Source: an uncultured Bacteroidia bacterium
GTDB taxonomy: Bacteria > Bacteroidota > Bacteroidia > Bacteroidales > UBA932
Assembly (NCBI GenBank): GCA_902778105.1
Contig: CACYWN010000004.1
Location: 1-64,000 of the forward strand
Direction of reading: 5' to 3'
Length of the DNA: 64,000 bases
In this document: positions 45,561-55,200 of the stretch, in pieces
Position numbering within the stretch: position 1 is the first letter of the stretch
Layout: every line of letters begins with the position of its first letter
Made by a program: the position numbers and the translations under genes
Notes under the pieces: generated by a model
Databases searched by the model: none
Seen by the model: the letters and a program-made list of their open reading frames with translations, nothing else
Told to the model about the DNA's origin: nothing

Positions 45561-46241
45561 ATGAAACAGTTTTCTATCACCTCGCTGCTCGCCCTTCTTC
45601 TTTTCGGAACGGCAGCATCTGCCCAGGTGCCTTTTTTTCGGATGGCGGTGCAGGGTGGCTACGGATACCGTTTAGGAAAGGTTGCGGAGACGGGACAGTC
45701 GGTCGTGGACCATCACAATCAGAAACTTAAGCAGGGATTCAGCTACGGAGCAGATGCGACGTGGTACTTCTCCGATTCATTTGGATTGGGACTCAAGTTC
45801 AATGATCTGCACTCCATGGCGGAGGATGCTGTTACGGTGACACCCAACGACGGTTCTCCGTCCCAGTCCGGTATATACAGGGATGTGTTGGATATGCGCT
45901 TCATGGGTTTGATGGCTTCCAGCCGGCTCGTCCTCGGGGAGAGCCGGTGGATCTGGATGATGAGCTACGGAGTGGGTTATCTGTCCTATGTGGACAACGG
46001 TCGTATCATCGAGGCAATGTCCATCAAGGGCGGGACGCTTGGCGCCTGCCTGGAAACAGGCATTGACTTCCACCTGATGAACAACCTGTACCTGGGCGCA
46101 TCCGTCAATGCCATCGGAGGGCAACTCTCCTCCTATCAGTTCACCGAGAACGGCAGGACGGAAACTATCAAGTTGGACAAGGACGAACGCGAAAGCCTGT
46201 ATCATCTGACGGCTTCATTCGGCTTGCGCTTATATTTGTAA
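45561..46241 (+). CDS. Small outer-membrane beta-barrel protein
   Basis: A 226-residue protein with a signal peptide ending TAASAQ. Strand-like segments follow (FRMAVQGGYGYRL, GFSYGADATWYFSDSFGLGLKF, MSYGVGYLSYVDNGR, NLYLGASVNAIGGQLSSY), and it ends ASFGLRLYL, as porin-fold proteins do. I started at the ATG at 45561, which begins the signal peptide. It lies between the two 278-bp repeats and 24 bases before copy 2, whose hairpin would terminate its mRNA. Not clearly related to the outer-membrane protein at 46,763. Confidence 0.8.
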   Translation: MKQFSITSLLALLLFGTAASAQVPFFRMAVQGGYGYRLGKVAETGQSVVDHHNQKLKQGFSYGADATWYFSDSFGLGLKFNDLHSMAEDAVTVTPNDGSPSQSGIYRDVLDMRFMGLMASSRLVLGESRWIWMMSYGVGYLSYVDNGRIIEAMSIKGGTLGACLETGIDFHLMNNLYLGASVNAIGGQLSSYQFTENGRTETIKLDKDERESLYHLTASFGLRLYL

Positions 46242-46265
46242 GCGGAGAGGATAAAAGAACGACAT

Positions 46266-46543
46266 AGGGTTCGGGCGACTTTTTTCGGAGCCCGAACCCT
46301 GTGGCTTTTCGTTTCTGTTCATCGGGTAGTATTCCCGGACAACTTTTGAAAAGGAAAGGCGGCTTGGCCCTTCCTATATGCTCTCCAGGACCTCCTGTCC
46401 CGCTTTTGGGGTAGTTTTGAAAAGGGGAAAAGCGGATTGATGAGGCCTACAAGCTCTCCCAGGGCCGGTTTATCCGCTTTTGATTTGAACAAAAGACCAT
46501 CTCGCTCGTGGACCTATTCTTCAGTCGTCCTCTTGCAGGGTGG
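46266..46543 (+). repeat. 278-bp element, copy 2
   Basis: The partner of 45069-45346 with about 18 substitutions. The opening hairpin is longer here (GGGTTCGGGC / GCCCGAACCC) because a T in copy 1 is C in copy 2; both variants pair with G, so the stem is kept. The three CCGCTTTT / AAAAGCGGAT / ATCCGCTTTT blocks are unchanged. The 3' end TTG is present but no -7 element follows at the right distance. Confidence 0.9.
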
Positions 46544-46649
46544 CAGCATTGATCTAGGCGCAGGTGGGGAAAAAGCAAACTATTCGAAGCTATTGGGCGC
46601 CCACCTCCTGCTGGATTACTACCAAGGCAGACTCAGATGGATACATTAA
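46544..46649 (+). pseudogene. Start-less gene tail after repeat copy 2
   Basis: Immediately after the repeat, a frame reads GSIDLGAGGEKANYSKLLGA then HLLLDYYQGRLRWIH and a stop. It looks like the C-terminus of a real protein but has no start of its own. It is different from the tail after copy 1. The following 113 bases (46650-46762) are AT-rich with only a weak -7-like TATTATTG at 46706. Confidence 0.4.
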
Positions 46650-46762
46650 GTAGCATTTTACTCCTAATTAGTTGTATTATACTCCTGATTACAAGCAATA
46701 CTCTTTATTATTGCAATGCTTTTATGGCATATGAACATTGAACCTTAATAAACTTAATAAAC

Positions 46763-47290
46763 ATGAAGAAAGCCAATCTTATTCTATTTTGCTGTATTTT
46801 GTTCCTGATGCTTCTTCCTGCATCCACCTGCCATGCACAGCAGGAGGATTCCGGTTTCCATGCCTGGCAGGTTCAAGTTGGAGGCGCTTATGCCAGCCCT
46901 GCATTTATGAGCCCAACCCCGCTCGCTTCTGTTTCTGCCGAAGTCTTATACACCCCTGAACGGCACAAATGGTTCAGCATCGGGCTTACGATGTCCATTC
47001 CTTGTGTTCCTGCTCCTACCGATGGCTATGCTTCTGAGCGGTTCAAACACCGGATGGAGGATTTGGCTGCCAACGGCAGCTATATGCTTTCCTTCCGGGG
47101 AAACTGGATCAATCGGACCGGATTCTCCCTCTATTCGGAGATTGCAGGAGGTCTTGGTGTCATGATCTTTCCGGCCTACCAGCTCGTTCCGATCGGCGTC
47201 ACTTTCGGGAAACGATTCTACGGTTTTGCCGAAGCGGGGTATGGATTCCAGTACCAGGGAGGCCGCGCCGGCATCGGCTGGAAGTTCTGA
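46763..47290 (+). CDS. Small outer-membrane beta-barrel protein
   Basis: A 175-residue protein with a signal peptide ending TCHAQ. Strands such as WQVQVGGAYASPAFMSPTPL, ASVSAEVLYTPERHKWFSIGL, FSLYSEIAGGLGV and FYGFAEAGYGFQYQGG end with GIGWKF, a typical barrel terminus. Its 5' region is the source or sister of the fragment at 44912-44955. It is followed by a strong bidirectional terminator. No function is known. Confidence 0.78.
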   Translation: MKKANLILFCCILFLMLLPASTCHAQQEDSGFHAWQVQVGGAYASPAFMSPTPLASVSAEVLYTPERHKWFSIGLTMSIPCVPAPTDGYASERFKHRMEDLAANGSYMLSFRGNWINRTGFSLYSEIAGGLGVMIFPAYQLVPIGVTFGKRFYGFAEAGYGFQYQGGRAGIGWKF

Positions 47291-47302
47291 ACGTAAAGAA
47301 AA

Positions 47303-47336
47303 GAAGACCTCGAAAGAACTGCCTTTCGAGGTCTTC
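47303..47336. terminator. Bidirectional terminator
   Basis: A perfect 14-bp stem (47303-47316 with 47323-47336) around a 6-base loop is followed by TCCTTTTTATT on the plus strand and an A-rich region on the other side. It ends both the outer-membrane protein gene and the minus-strand GH54/esterase operon. Confidence 0.9.
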
Positions 47337-47356
47337 TCCTTTTTATTCCGTCGGAT

Positions 47357-48958
47357 TTATTGCGCCAGGCCGACCAGGACCTTGTCGTGGCTGCGCTTGG
47401 TGCCGCAGGTGTTGTCCAGCACCATGCTGGCACCGCCGTCCGGGGTGTAAGGCTCCCAGACGGGACGGCCCTTCGTATTCGGGTCGCCGGTCTTGATGAA
47501 GGAAATCCAGTAGTCGCTCACGATGTCGGCGAGCCGGTAGGCGCTTTCGGAGGAGCCGGTCATCTCGCGCTGGCGGGCGACGTTGTTGAACATGAAGGGA
47601 AGCTCCATGCCGTGGCTGGCGCCCAGCACATTGTTCTCGGGAATCCACTGGAAGTGATAGACATACACTTTCTCGCCCATACCGCTCTTGGCGTCGGCGA
47701 TCCGGAGGGTGTTGTTGCGCACGCGGGTGTCGACATACAGCATGTCCTTGGGGGCCTTGTCGGGATAGACCTTCCGGAATTCCTCCATGAACTGCCGGGC
47801 CTTTTCCGCTCCCATGCGCTCCGTCAGGGTCGTCAGGACCTCCTCCTCCGTCTTCTGAGGACTGATGTCGAAGAAGAACTCGTTGAAATTGCTGCCGATC
47901 ATGATGGGTACGTTCCGCGATAGGGTGGCCGTTTCCGGATCATAGGGCTGCTCCGTGATGACGGTACCGTCCAGGAACGGGCAGAATCCGCCCCGCTCCC
48001 CGGGAGCGGCCTTCATCTTGGCAATAGCCCGGTTTCCGGCGTCGCGCAGTTCCTTATAGGTGAAGGTACCGAGCTTGGATTCCGCCTGGGCGGGCTTCAC
48101 GCCGAGCTCTTCCAGGAAGGTTCGGCCGAGCTGCTGCCCATATTCTCCGCTGGTGATCCGGCGGAAGGAACCGCTCTGGATGATCCCCCGCTGGAAGAGA
48201 CCCTTGGCGGAAGGCATGGCCTGGAGGGTCGTCACCTTTCCGGCGCCGCCGGACTGTCCGGCGATCGTGACTTGATTCGGGTCGCCGCCGAACTTTTCGA
48301 TGTTGTCGCGGACCCATTCCAGCGCTTTCACGATATCCTGCATCCCGAGGTTCACGGACTGGGCGTACTTGCCGCCGAGGAAGCTCAGGTCCATGTATCC
48401 GAGGACATTGAGGCGATGGTTGATGCTTACGGTGACAATGTCCCCCTTATCAGCCAGGGCACGCCCTTCGTAGCAGTCCAGGTCGATGGCGGAACCGTCG
48501 TTGAAACCGCCGCCATGGATCCAGAAGAAGACAGGGCGCTTTTTACCGTCATTCAAGCCTTTCGTCCAGACGTTGAGGACCAGACAGTCCTCCTCGCTCA
48601 TCGCCTCGATGTTGAACTGGTTGCCGAAGCTGTAGTCACGCTGGGTGTCGTCACGCCACACCAGGCTGTTCATCTGCGGGGCTTTGGGGCCGTAGAGCTT
48701 GCACATCCGTACCCCCTCGAACTTGTCGGGAGCCTGCGGCGGCATGAACCGTTCGGCCTGGGCATACCGGATACCCTTGAAGGTGTAGACGTCGTCGTCC
48801 AGATAACCCTCGACGGTACCGTACTGGGTGTCTACCCGGGTATGCTCCCCGGCCGTGATGGGCCCGGGGTGCGGAGCGGGCTGCTCCGCACTCCCGGAAC
48901 CGCATCCCGAGAGGATGAAGGTGCACAGGATGGAAAGGGAGAATACGTTCGTTCTCAT
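47357..48958 (-). CDS. Type-B carboxylesterase, tandem copy 1
   Basis: A 533-residue lipoprotein (ILSGCGSGSA) of the carboxylesterase family. It has HGGGF oxyanion hole, NHRLNVLGY, elbow GQSGGAGK, and ASHGMELPFMFNN with the probable His. The opening (AGEHTRVDTQYGTVEGYLDDDVYTFKGIRYAQ) closely follows the two upstream paralogues but differs more from them than they do from each other. It is the last gene of the GH54 operon, 7 bases after copy 2, and ends near the terminator at 47303. Likely removes acyl groups from arabinan (inference). Confidence 0.9.
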   Translation of the reverse strand: MRTNVFSLSILCTFILSGCGSGSAEQPAPHPGPITAGEHTRVDTQYGTVEGYLDDDVYTFKGIRYAQAERFMPPQAPDKFEGVRMCKLYGPKAPQMNSLVWRDDTQRDYSFGNQFNIEAMSEEDCLVLNVWTKGLNDGKKRPVFFWIHGGGFNDGSAIDLDCYEGRALADKGDIVTVSINHRLNVLGYMDLSFLGGKYAQSVNLGMQDIVKALEWVRDNIEKFGGDPNQVTIAGQSGGAGKVTTLQAMPSAKGLFQRGIIQSGSFRRITSGEYGQQLGRTFLEELGVKPAQAESKLGTFTYKELRDAGNRAIAKMKAAPGERGGFCPFLDGTVITEQPYDPETATLSRNVPIMIGSNFNEFFFDISPQKTEEEVLTTLTERMGAEKARQFMEEFRKVYPDKAPKDMLYVDTRVRNNTLRIADAKSGMGEKVYVYHFQWIPENNVLGASHGMELPFMFNNVARQREMTGSSESAYRLADIVSDYWISFIKTGDPNTKGRPVWEPYTPDGGASMVLDNTCGTKRSHDKVLVGLAQ

Positions 48959-48965
48959 GGCTTTC

Positions 48966-50576
48966 CTACTGACGCATCAGGTCGATGAGCTCACTGTCGT
49001 GGCCGTGCTTGGTCTCGCAGGTGTTGTCCAGGATCATGGTCGGACGGGTTTCCTCGTTGTAGGGTTCCCAGACGGGGCGGCCCTTCACGTTCGGATCCCC
49101 GTTCTTGATGAAGGCGATCCAGTAGTCGCTCATGATGTCGGCGAGCTTGTAAGCACTCTCGGAGGAGCCGGTCATCTCGCGCTGGACGGCGATGTTGTTG
49201 AACATGAACGGGAGTTCCATGCCGTGGCTGGCGCCGAGGACGTTGTTCTCCGGCTTCCAGGTGAACAGGTAGAGGAAGGATTTCGTGCCCTGGCGGCTCT
49301 TGAGGAGCGCCTGGTGCTCGGCATTGCCGCGGGTACGGGTGTCCACGTACAGCATGGCCTTGGGTTCCTCGTTTGGATAGGCCTTCTTGAACGCCTCCAT
49401 GTACTTCGCGGCCTTCTCTTCACCCATCCTTTCGGTAAGGGCGGTCTTTACTTCCGCTTCGGTCTTGCTCTCGCTGATGTCGAACTGCATCTCGTTGAAG
49501 TTGCAACCGACCAGCAGGGGGACATCCTTGGAGATATCCGTGGCGGCCTCGTCGAACGGATGCTCGGCGATGTATTTGCCGTCCTTGACAGGACCGAAGC
49601 CGACGCGGGTGCCGCTTTGGGAGAGTTTGGCATTGGCGCGGTTGCCGGCGGCTACCAGTTCCTCGTATGTAAAGGTATCGAGTTTCGTCTCAGCCTCGGA
49701 GGGCTTTACACCGAGTTCCTGGAGGAAGACGGGGCCGAACTTGATGGAGGCCTCCGCATCACCGGAACGGGGACCGGAGCCGCTCTGGATGATGGCGCGG
49801 TGGAAAAGTCCCTTGGCGGAAGGCATGGCCATGGTGTTGGACACCTTTCCGCCGCCGCCGGACTGGCCGCCGATGGTGACGCAATTCGGGTCTCCGCCGA
49901 ACTTCTCGATGTTGTCGTGGATCCACTCGAGGGCTTTGACGATATCCTGGTGACCCAGGTTGACGGATTCGGAATACTTGCCGCCGAGGCCGCGGAGGTC
50001 GGCATAGCCGAGGATGTTGAGGCGGTGGTTGATCGTGATGGTGACGATGTCGCCCTTGTCGGCGAGGGCACGGCCCTCATAGCAGTCCAGGTCATGACCG
50101 GAACCGGAGGCAAATCCGCCGCCATGGGTCCAGACAAAGACCGGGCGCTTCTTGCCGTCATTGATGCCTTTGGTCCAGACGTTCAGCACGAGGCAGGCCT
50201 TCTCGTCCATCGGTTCGATGACGAACTGGTTGCCGAAGTTGTAGTCGCGCTGGGTGTTGTCACGCCAGACGAGGTCCAGCCGCTGCGGGGCCTTGGGACC
50301 GTAGAGTTTGCACATCCTCACGCCCTCGAACTTGTCGGGAGCCTGCGGCGGCATGAAGCGCTCGGCCTTGGCGTACTGGATGCCCTTGAAGGTATAGACG
50401 TCATCGTCCAGATAGCCTTCGACGGTGCCGTAAGTGGTGTTGACGCGGGTATGCTCTCCGGCCGTGATGGGGCCAGGGTGCGACGGCTGTGCCGTCTGGG
50501 TGCCGCTGGTCCCGCATCCGGCCAGGAGAAGGACCGCTGCGAAGACCGCGCTTGTATGGAACAGGGAAGATTTCAT
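48966..50576 (-). CDS. Type-B carboxylesterase, tandem copy 2
   Basis: A 536-residue lipoprotein. I started at the ATG at 50576, which begins a signal with lipobox LLAGCGTSG; the upstream in-frame ATG adds 15 residues with no role. Family motifs are HGGGFASGSG, NHRLNILGYADL, GQSGGGGKVSN and GASHGMELPFMFNN. About 162 residues from QPSHPG to NILGY are the same as in copy 3 except for two positions, whereas the second half has diverged. It lies 34 bases after copy 3 in the same operon. Confidence 0.9.
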   Translation of the reverse strand: MKSSLFHTSAVFAAVLLLAGCGTSGTQTAQPSHPGPITAGEHTRVNTTYGTVEGYLDDDVYTFKGIQYAKAERFMPPQAPDKFEGVRMCKLYGPKAPQRLDLVWRDNTQRDYNFGNQFVIEPMDEKACLVLNVWTKGINDGKKRPVFVWTHGGGFASGSGHDLDCYEGRALADKGDIVTITINHRLNILGYADLRGLGGKYSESVNLGHQDIVKALEWIHDNIEKFGGDPNCVTIGGQSGGGGKVSNTMAMPSAKGLFHRAIIQSGSGPRSGDAEASIKFGPVFLQELGVKPSEAETKLDTFTYEELVAAGNRANAKLSQSGTRVGFGPVKDGKYIAEHPFDEAATDISKDVPLLVGCNFNEMQFDISESKTEAEVKTALTERMGEEKAAKYMEAFKKAYPNEEPKAMLYVDTRTRGNAEHQALLKSRQGTKSFLYLFTWKPENNVLGASHGMELPFMFNNIAVQREMTGSSESAYKLADIMSDYWIAFIKNGDPNVKGRPVWEPYNEETRPTMILDNTCETKHGHDSELIDLMRQ

Positions 50577-50610
50577 GATCTCAAAGTGTGTTTGTCTTGG
50601 TTTGAACGGA

Positions 50611-52212
50611 TTACTGGGCAAGTTCCAGGAGCGCCTTGTCGTGGTTGTATTTCATCACGCAGGTGTTGTCCAGGATCATGCAGGGACCGGTTTCCTCGTT
50701 ATAAGGTTCCCATACAGGCTGTCCGGCCACGTTCGGGTCGCCGGTCTTGATGAAGGCGAGCCAGTAGTTGCTGATGACCTCCTGCAGCTTGTAGGCGCTT
50801 TCGGAGGAGCCGGTCATCTCACGCTGGACGGCGACGTTGTTGAACATGAACGGGAGTTCCATGCCGTGGCTGGCACCCAGCACATTGTTCTCCGGTTTCC
50901 AGGTGAACTGGTACAGATAGGCCTTGGCGCCATTCTGGCGGCTCTTGGCGGCAGCCTGCTGGACGGCACCGGAACGGAAGCGGAGGTCCATGTAGAGCAT
51001 GGCCTTGGCCGGCTCTTCCGGGAAGGCCTTCTTGAATTCCTCCATGAACTTCACGGCCTTCTCCTCACCCATCCGTTCGGTCAGGGCCGCCTTCACTTCG
51101 GCTTCGGTCTTCTCCTCGCTGATGTCGAAGGTGAACTCGTTGAAGTCCGTTCCGATCAGCATCGGGATATCCTTGGAGATGGCGGTGGCTTCGGGGTCGA
51201 AGGGGTGTTCCGCGACGATGGTTCCGTCCATGACAGGGCCGAAACCGGCGCGCACGCCAGCCGTGGCGACCTTGCGGGAGGCCCGGTTGCCGGCTTCCAC
51301 CAGTTCCTCATACGTAAAGGTGCCGAGCTTGGCCTCGGCCTGGGCCGGCTTCACGCCCAGCTCGTCCAGGACGGCGAGACCGAGCTTGCGGGAGAATTCG
51401 CTGTCACCGACGCGGAGGGTGGAGCCGCTCTGGACGACGGCACGCTTGAAGAGTCCCTTGGCGGAAGGCATGGCCAGCGCGGTGGACACCTTTCCGCCAC
51501 CGCCGGACTGACCGCCGATGGTGACCTGGTTCGGATCGCCGCCGAACTTCTCGATGTTGTCGCGGATCCACTCGAGGGCCTTCACGATATCCTGATGACC
51601 CAGGTTGACGGACTGGGAATACTTGCCGCCCACAGCGGTCAGGTCGATGTAGCCGAGGATGTTGAGGCGGTGGTTGATCGTGATGGTGACGATGTCGCCC
51701 TTGTCGGCGAGGGCACGGCCTTCGTAGCAGTCCAGGTCATGGCCGGAACCGGTGGCGAAGCCGCCGCCGTGGATCCAGACGAAGACCGGGCGCTTCTTGC
51801 CGTCATTGATTCCCTTCGTCCACACGTTCAGCACGAGGCAGGCCTTCTCGTCCATCGGTTCGATGACGAACTGGTTGCCGAAGTTGTAGTCCCGCTGGGT
51901 GTTGTCCCGCCAGACGAGATCCAGCCGCTGCGGGGCCTTGGGGCCGTATAGCTTGCACATCCTGACGCCCTCGAACTTGTCGGGAGCCTGGGGGGGCATG
52001 AAGCGCTCGGCCTTGGCATACTGGATGCCCTTGAAGGTGTAGACGTCGTCGTCGAGATAGCCCTCGACGGTGCCGTAAGTCGTGTTGACGCGAGTGTGCT
52101 CGCCGGCCGTGATGGGACCGGGATGCGACGGCTGCTGGGCCGCCTGCTGTCCTCCGCACCCTGCTGCAAGCAGGGCGGCGGAGGCGAGAAGGGTTATGAT
52201 ACGGGTTTTCAT
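50611..52212 (-). CDS. Type-B carboxylesterase, tandem copy 3
   Basis: A 533-residue lipoprotein with signal ALLAAGCGGQ. Same motifs as copies 1 and 2: HGGGFATGSG, NHRLNILGYIDL, GQSGGGGKVST and ASHGMELPFMFNN. It lies 12 bases after the GH54 gene, so the order of transcription is GH54, then copy 3, 2, 1. The catalytic half (residues after about 190) differs widely from copy 2, so the copies may act on different esters. Confidence 0.9.
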   Translation of the reverse strand: MKTRIITLLASAALLAAGCGGQQAAQQPSHPGPITAGEHTRVNTTYGTVEGYLDDDVYTFKGIQYAKAERFMPPQAPDKFEGVRMCKLYGPKAPQRLDLVWRDNTQRDYNFGNQFVIEPMDEKACLVLNVWTKGINDGKKRPVFVWIHGGGFATGSGHDLDCYEGRALADKGDIVTITINHRLNILGYIDLTAVGGKYSQSVNLGHQDIVKALEWIRDNIEKFGGDPNQVTIGGQSGGGGKVSTALAMPSAKGLFKRAVVQSGSTLRVGDSEFSRKLGLAVLDELGVKPAQAEAKLGTFTYEELVEAGNRASRKVATAGVRAGFGPVMDGTIVAEHPFDPEATAISKDIPMLIGTDFNEFTFDISEEKTEAEVKAALTERMGEEKAVKFMEEFKKAFPEEPAKAMLYMDLRFRSGAVQQAAAKSRQNGAKAYLYQFTWKPENNVLGASHGMELPFMFNNVAVQREMTGSSESAYKLQEVISNYWLAFIKTGDPNVAGQPVWEPYNEETGPCMILDNTCVMKYNHDKALLELAQ

Positions 52213-52224
52213 AGTATTAGTGTA

Positions 52225-55200
52225 TTAAAAGCGATTCGCATAGCCCGGGGTCGGGAAGTTGTCGGTGATGGAGGCACCGGCAATGTGGTCCTTCTTGAGC
52301 GGCTCACCCAAGGTGAGGTCGATGACCATAGTTTTGATTTCGCGGGTCCATTCGCCCATCTTCACGGTACTGGTAAGCACGCGCGGGCCGTCGATGGTCG
52401 CGACCTTTACGGTTTCCATTTCGTCCCCGTAGCCGATGTTGAAGGTGTGGCCGATGCGGAGACCCTGCGTGTCGGTAACGGTGATCTTGCGGGAACCGGC
52501 CTTGGCAGGCTCATACAGGTTCGTGGACAGCTGGAACTTGAAGTCAACCATATTGTCGTCGGTATCGCTTCCGTCCGGGTAGCGGCCGGCGCTCAGGTTC
52601 GGGTTCAGGAGATCCGGGGCGTTGGGATTGCGTCCCCAGCCGCGGTTCTCGTTCTCGACCTTGAGATGGATGTAGTTGCCGTATTCTTCCAGGCCGGACT
52701 GGCCCTGGAAGCCTTCGGCGAGCATCGGATCCACGACAGTACCCCAGTTGAGGCAGTCCACCACGCGGCCTTCGGCGTCATAGAGGGTCATGTTGCCCAT
52801 CCGGCCGAGGGCCGGGCCGCCGAACAGCTGGTCGGGAGCGATGTCTCCCTGATAGCCGGCGGTCTTGACGGCCGGGTCGCAGATAACCTCGTCGACCGGG
52901 TGGTCACGCTGGAGCGCATCCTCAAGGACGATCTCATACACGAGAGCAAGAACGGGCTCGTTGCTGGAGTGGTCGAACTTCGTCGCCGGAGTGAAGCTGA
53001 TACCGGTTCCGTTGCAGCTGAAAGGCATGTTGGCGGAATGCGCATACTTCAGGGGCTTGGTGAGCGTGAGACCGGTGCCGGCTTCTTCCAGGGTCATCGG
53101 CCCGCGGCCCGGGCTCTTGGTGGAGGCAGTGCCCACTTTCTTGACCTTTACATACTCAACGCCGTGTCCCTTGCTGTCGATGTCCAGACGGATCACATCG
53201 CCGGGGCTGATGTTCTCCACGGAGGACACCTTGATGTTGCGGTCGCCGGGTTTGGCGTCATAGGCCAGCCAGGCCTGAGTGCCGGGCTTGCCGACCTTCG
53301 TGACCGTCACGACCTCATATTTCTCGAGGTTAGCGACAGGAGCGGGATACGTCGCCCCGTAGCCGATAGCCATCTTGGCACCGACCTTGAAACCGAGCGT
53401 GTTGTCCACGGGAACGCTGGTGGAACCCTTCGGAATGGTGATGACCGGACCTTCCGGGAGCGGCTGCCACAGGGTGGTCGGCGTGCCGAGATTGTTCAGG
53501 ACACGGCCGTACTGACGCATGAAGTCACCGCCTTCCACGGGCGCAGGTTCATGCTTGATGACGGCAGCCACTTTGTGTTTCTCGGCGGCACTGCCGGTAC
53601 CCACGGTGATTTCGTCTCCGGCCTTGATGCCGGTCACGTCACGCACGTACAGGGTCTTGTCGCCCTTGGCGGCATCCACGGCGAGGCCGGAGGTGGAAAG
53701 GCCCAGGAGATAGAAGGCCTTCGGGGCCAGCTTCGTGCCGGAAGGAACCTTGATCGTAGAGAAGTAAGGCAGGGTGGCGGCATGGTGGATGAGCTCCCAA
53801 CCGGCGATGTCCACTTCCTTGTCGGAAGCGTTGTACAGTTCGATGAAGGAGTTGGTCTTGTTCACGCCGTCGCCGACACGGAATTCATTGATTTTCACCG
53901 GGGCGACGTTACGTACTTTCTCCACGGCGGTTTCGGTCCAGGCCTTGCCGTCCGGGGCGGACCAGCCAGCCTTGGCGACGAGGTCGCCGTTGTATTCACG
54001 GGAACCGGCCGTAACGGAGAAGTTGGCGACGACGGTCTGTCCGGGAAGGACGGCGTAGTCGACTTTTTTCACGGCTTCCTTGCTGCCGAGGACTTGGACC
54101 TTCCAGCCCTTCGGCGCCTCGATGCTGAGCACGAGGTCGTTGATCGGGGCTTTGGTCGTGTTCACGAAGGTGACGGTGGTATTGCCCACGGAACCCGGGG
54201 AGAAGGTCTGGAGCCCGTTCGGGGCGGCGGTTTTGTCGGTGGCGCCCACGGCCAGACGCTGGACATCATAGCCGGCTGCCACGACATTGGCCTGGACGGC
54301 CTGGTTCGTCTCGATGGTCGGGAAGGTATCGGGAGCGGTCATCGCACCCTCGTAGAAGGTACCGGAGGAGTAGTTGTTGTTGTCACCGCCATTACCCAGG
54401 ACGATGGCGCCCTGCTTGCGCATCGGGTCGTAACTGTTCCGGTCGTTCTGGATGCGCGGACCGTCGAACATGGTGACCAGTTCTCCTTCCTGGGCGTTAC
54501 CGCCCATGGAGCGCCAGTGATGCGGCTCGCCGTCGGCGGTCGCGGTGACAAAACGCCAGCTGATGCTGGGCAGTCCCTGGCAGTATTTGTCGTTCGGATC
54601 GGGATTCACGCAGCCCACGAGGTTGTTCTCCTGGTCGGTCATAATCCACGGACCCGGGGCGTCACCATGATACCAAAGCGGCTGGTTGCCGTAGTAAGTG
54701 GTCTCCATGGTGCCGTCGCCGTCATCGCGGCTGTCGGTCTCAGCGTTGCCGTAGTCGAAGCAGCAGCCGGAATTGTAATGATGTCCGTTGATCACCCAGT
54801 ACTGGCCTTCGGCCTGGTCGTCCACGGCGGTGCCGTGCGGATCGTTCTGGCGCATTCCCATGCCCGGAACGAAGAAGACACCATATACTTTATGTCCCAT
54901 GAGGGTGACGGGGGCCATGTCGGCGATGGGCATCGTGTCGAAGCCGCCCAGGGCGGCACCGACAAAGGCGCCGCGGGGAGCCTGATACAGATGGTTTTTC
55001 TTGCCGGACTGGTCGTAAAGAACCGTGATCCAGCAGGTGGTGTTCTTGCAGAATTCATCCTGCGCAGCGGCATCGGCATAGCCGCCCGGGTCGCCCGGGC
55101 TCGGCGGGACGACACCGATGTCCAGGGTCGCCCGGTCGGACTGGCGCATCACCTGGTACAGCGGTCCGTCATAGGAAGCATACAAGGCTCGGGTGGAACT

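Noticed and set aside
44900..47300. Insertion sequence or integron cassette with a known attC site
   Set aside because: No transposase or integrase, no terminal inverted repeats or target duplication, and 278 bp with this fold does not match an attC site I know.
47357..52212. Long direct repeats as a repeat array
   Set aside because: The similarity is that of three paralogous esterase genes, so I annotate them as genes.
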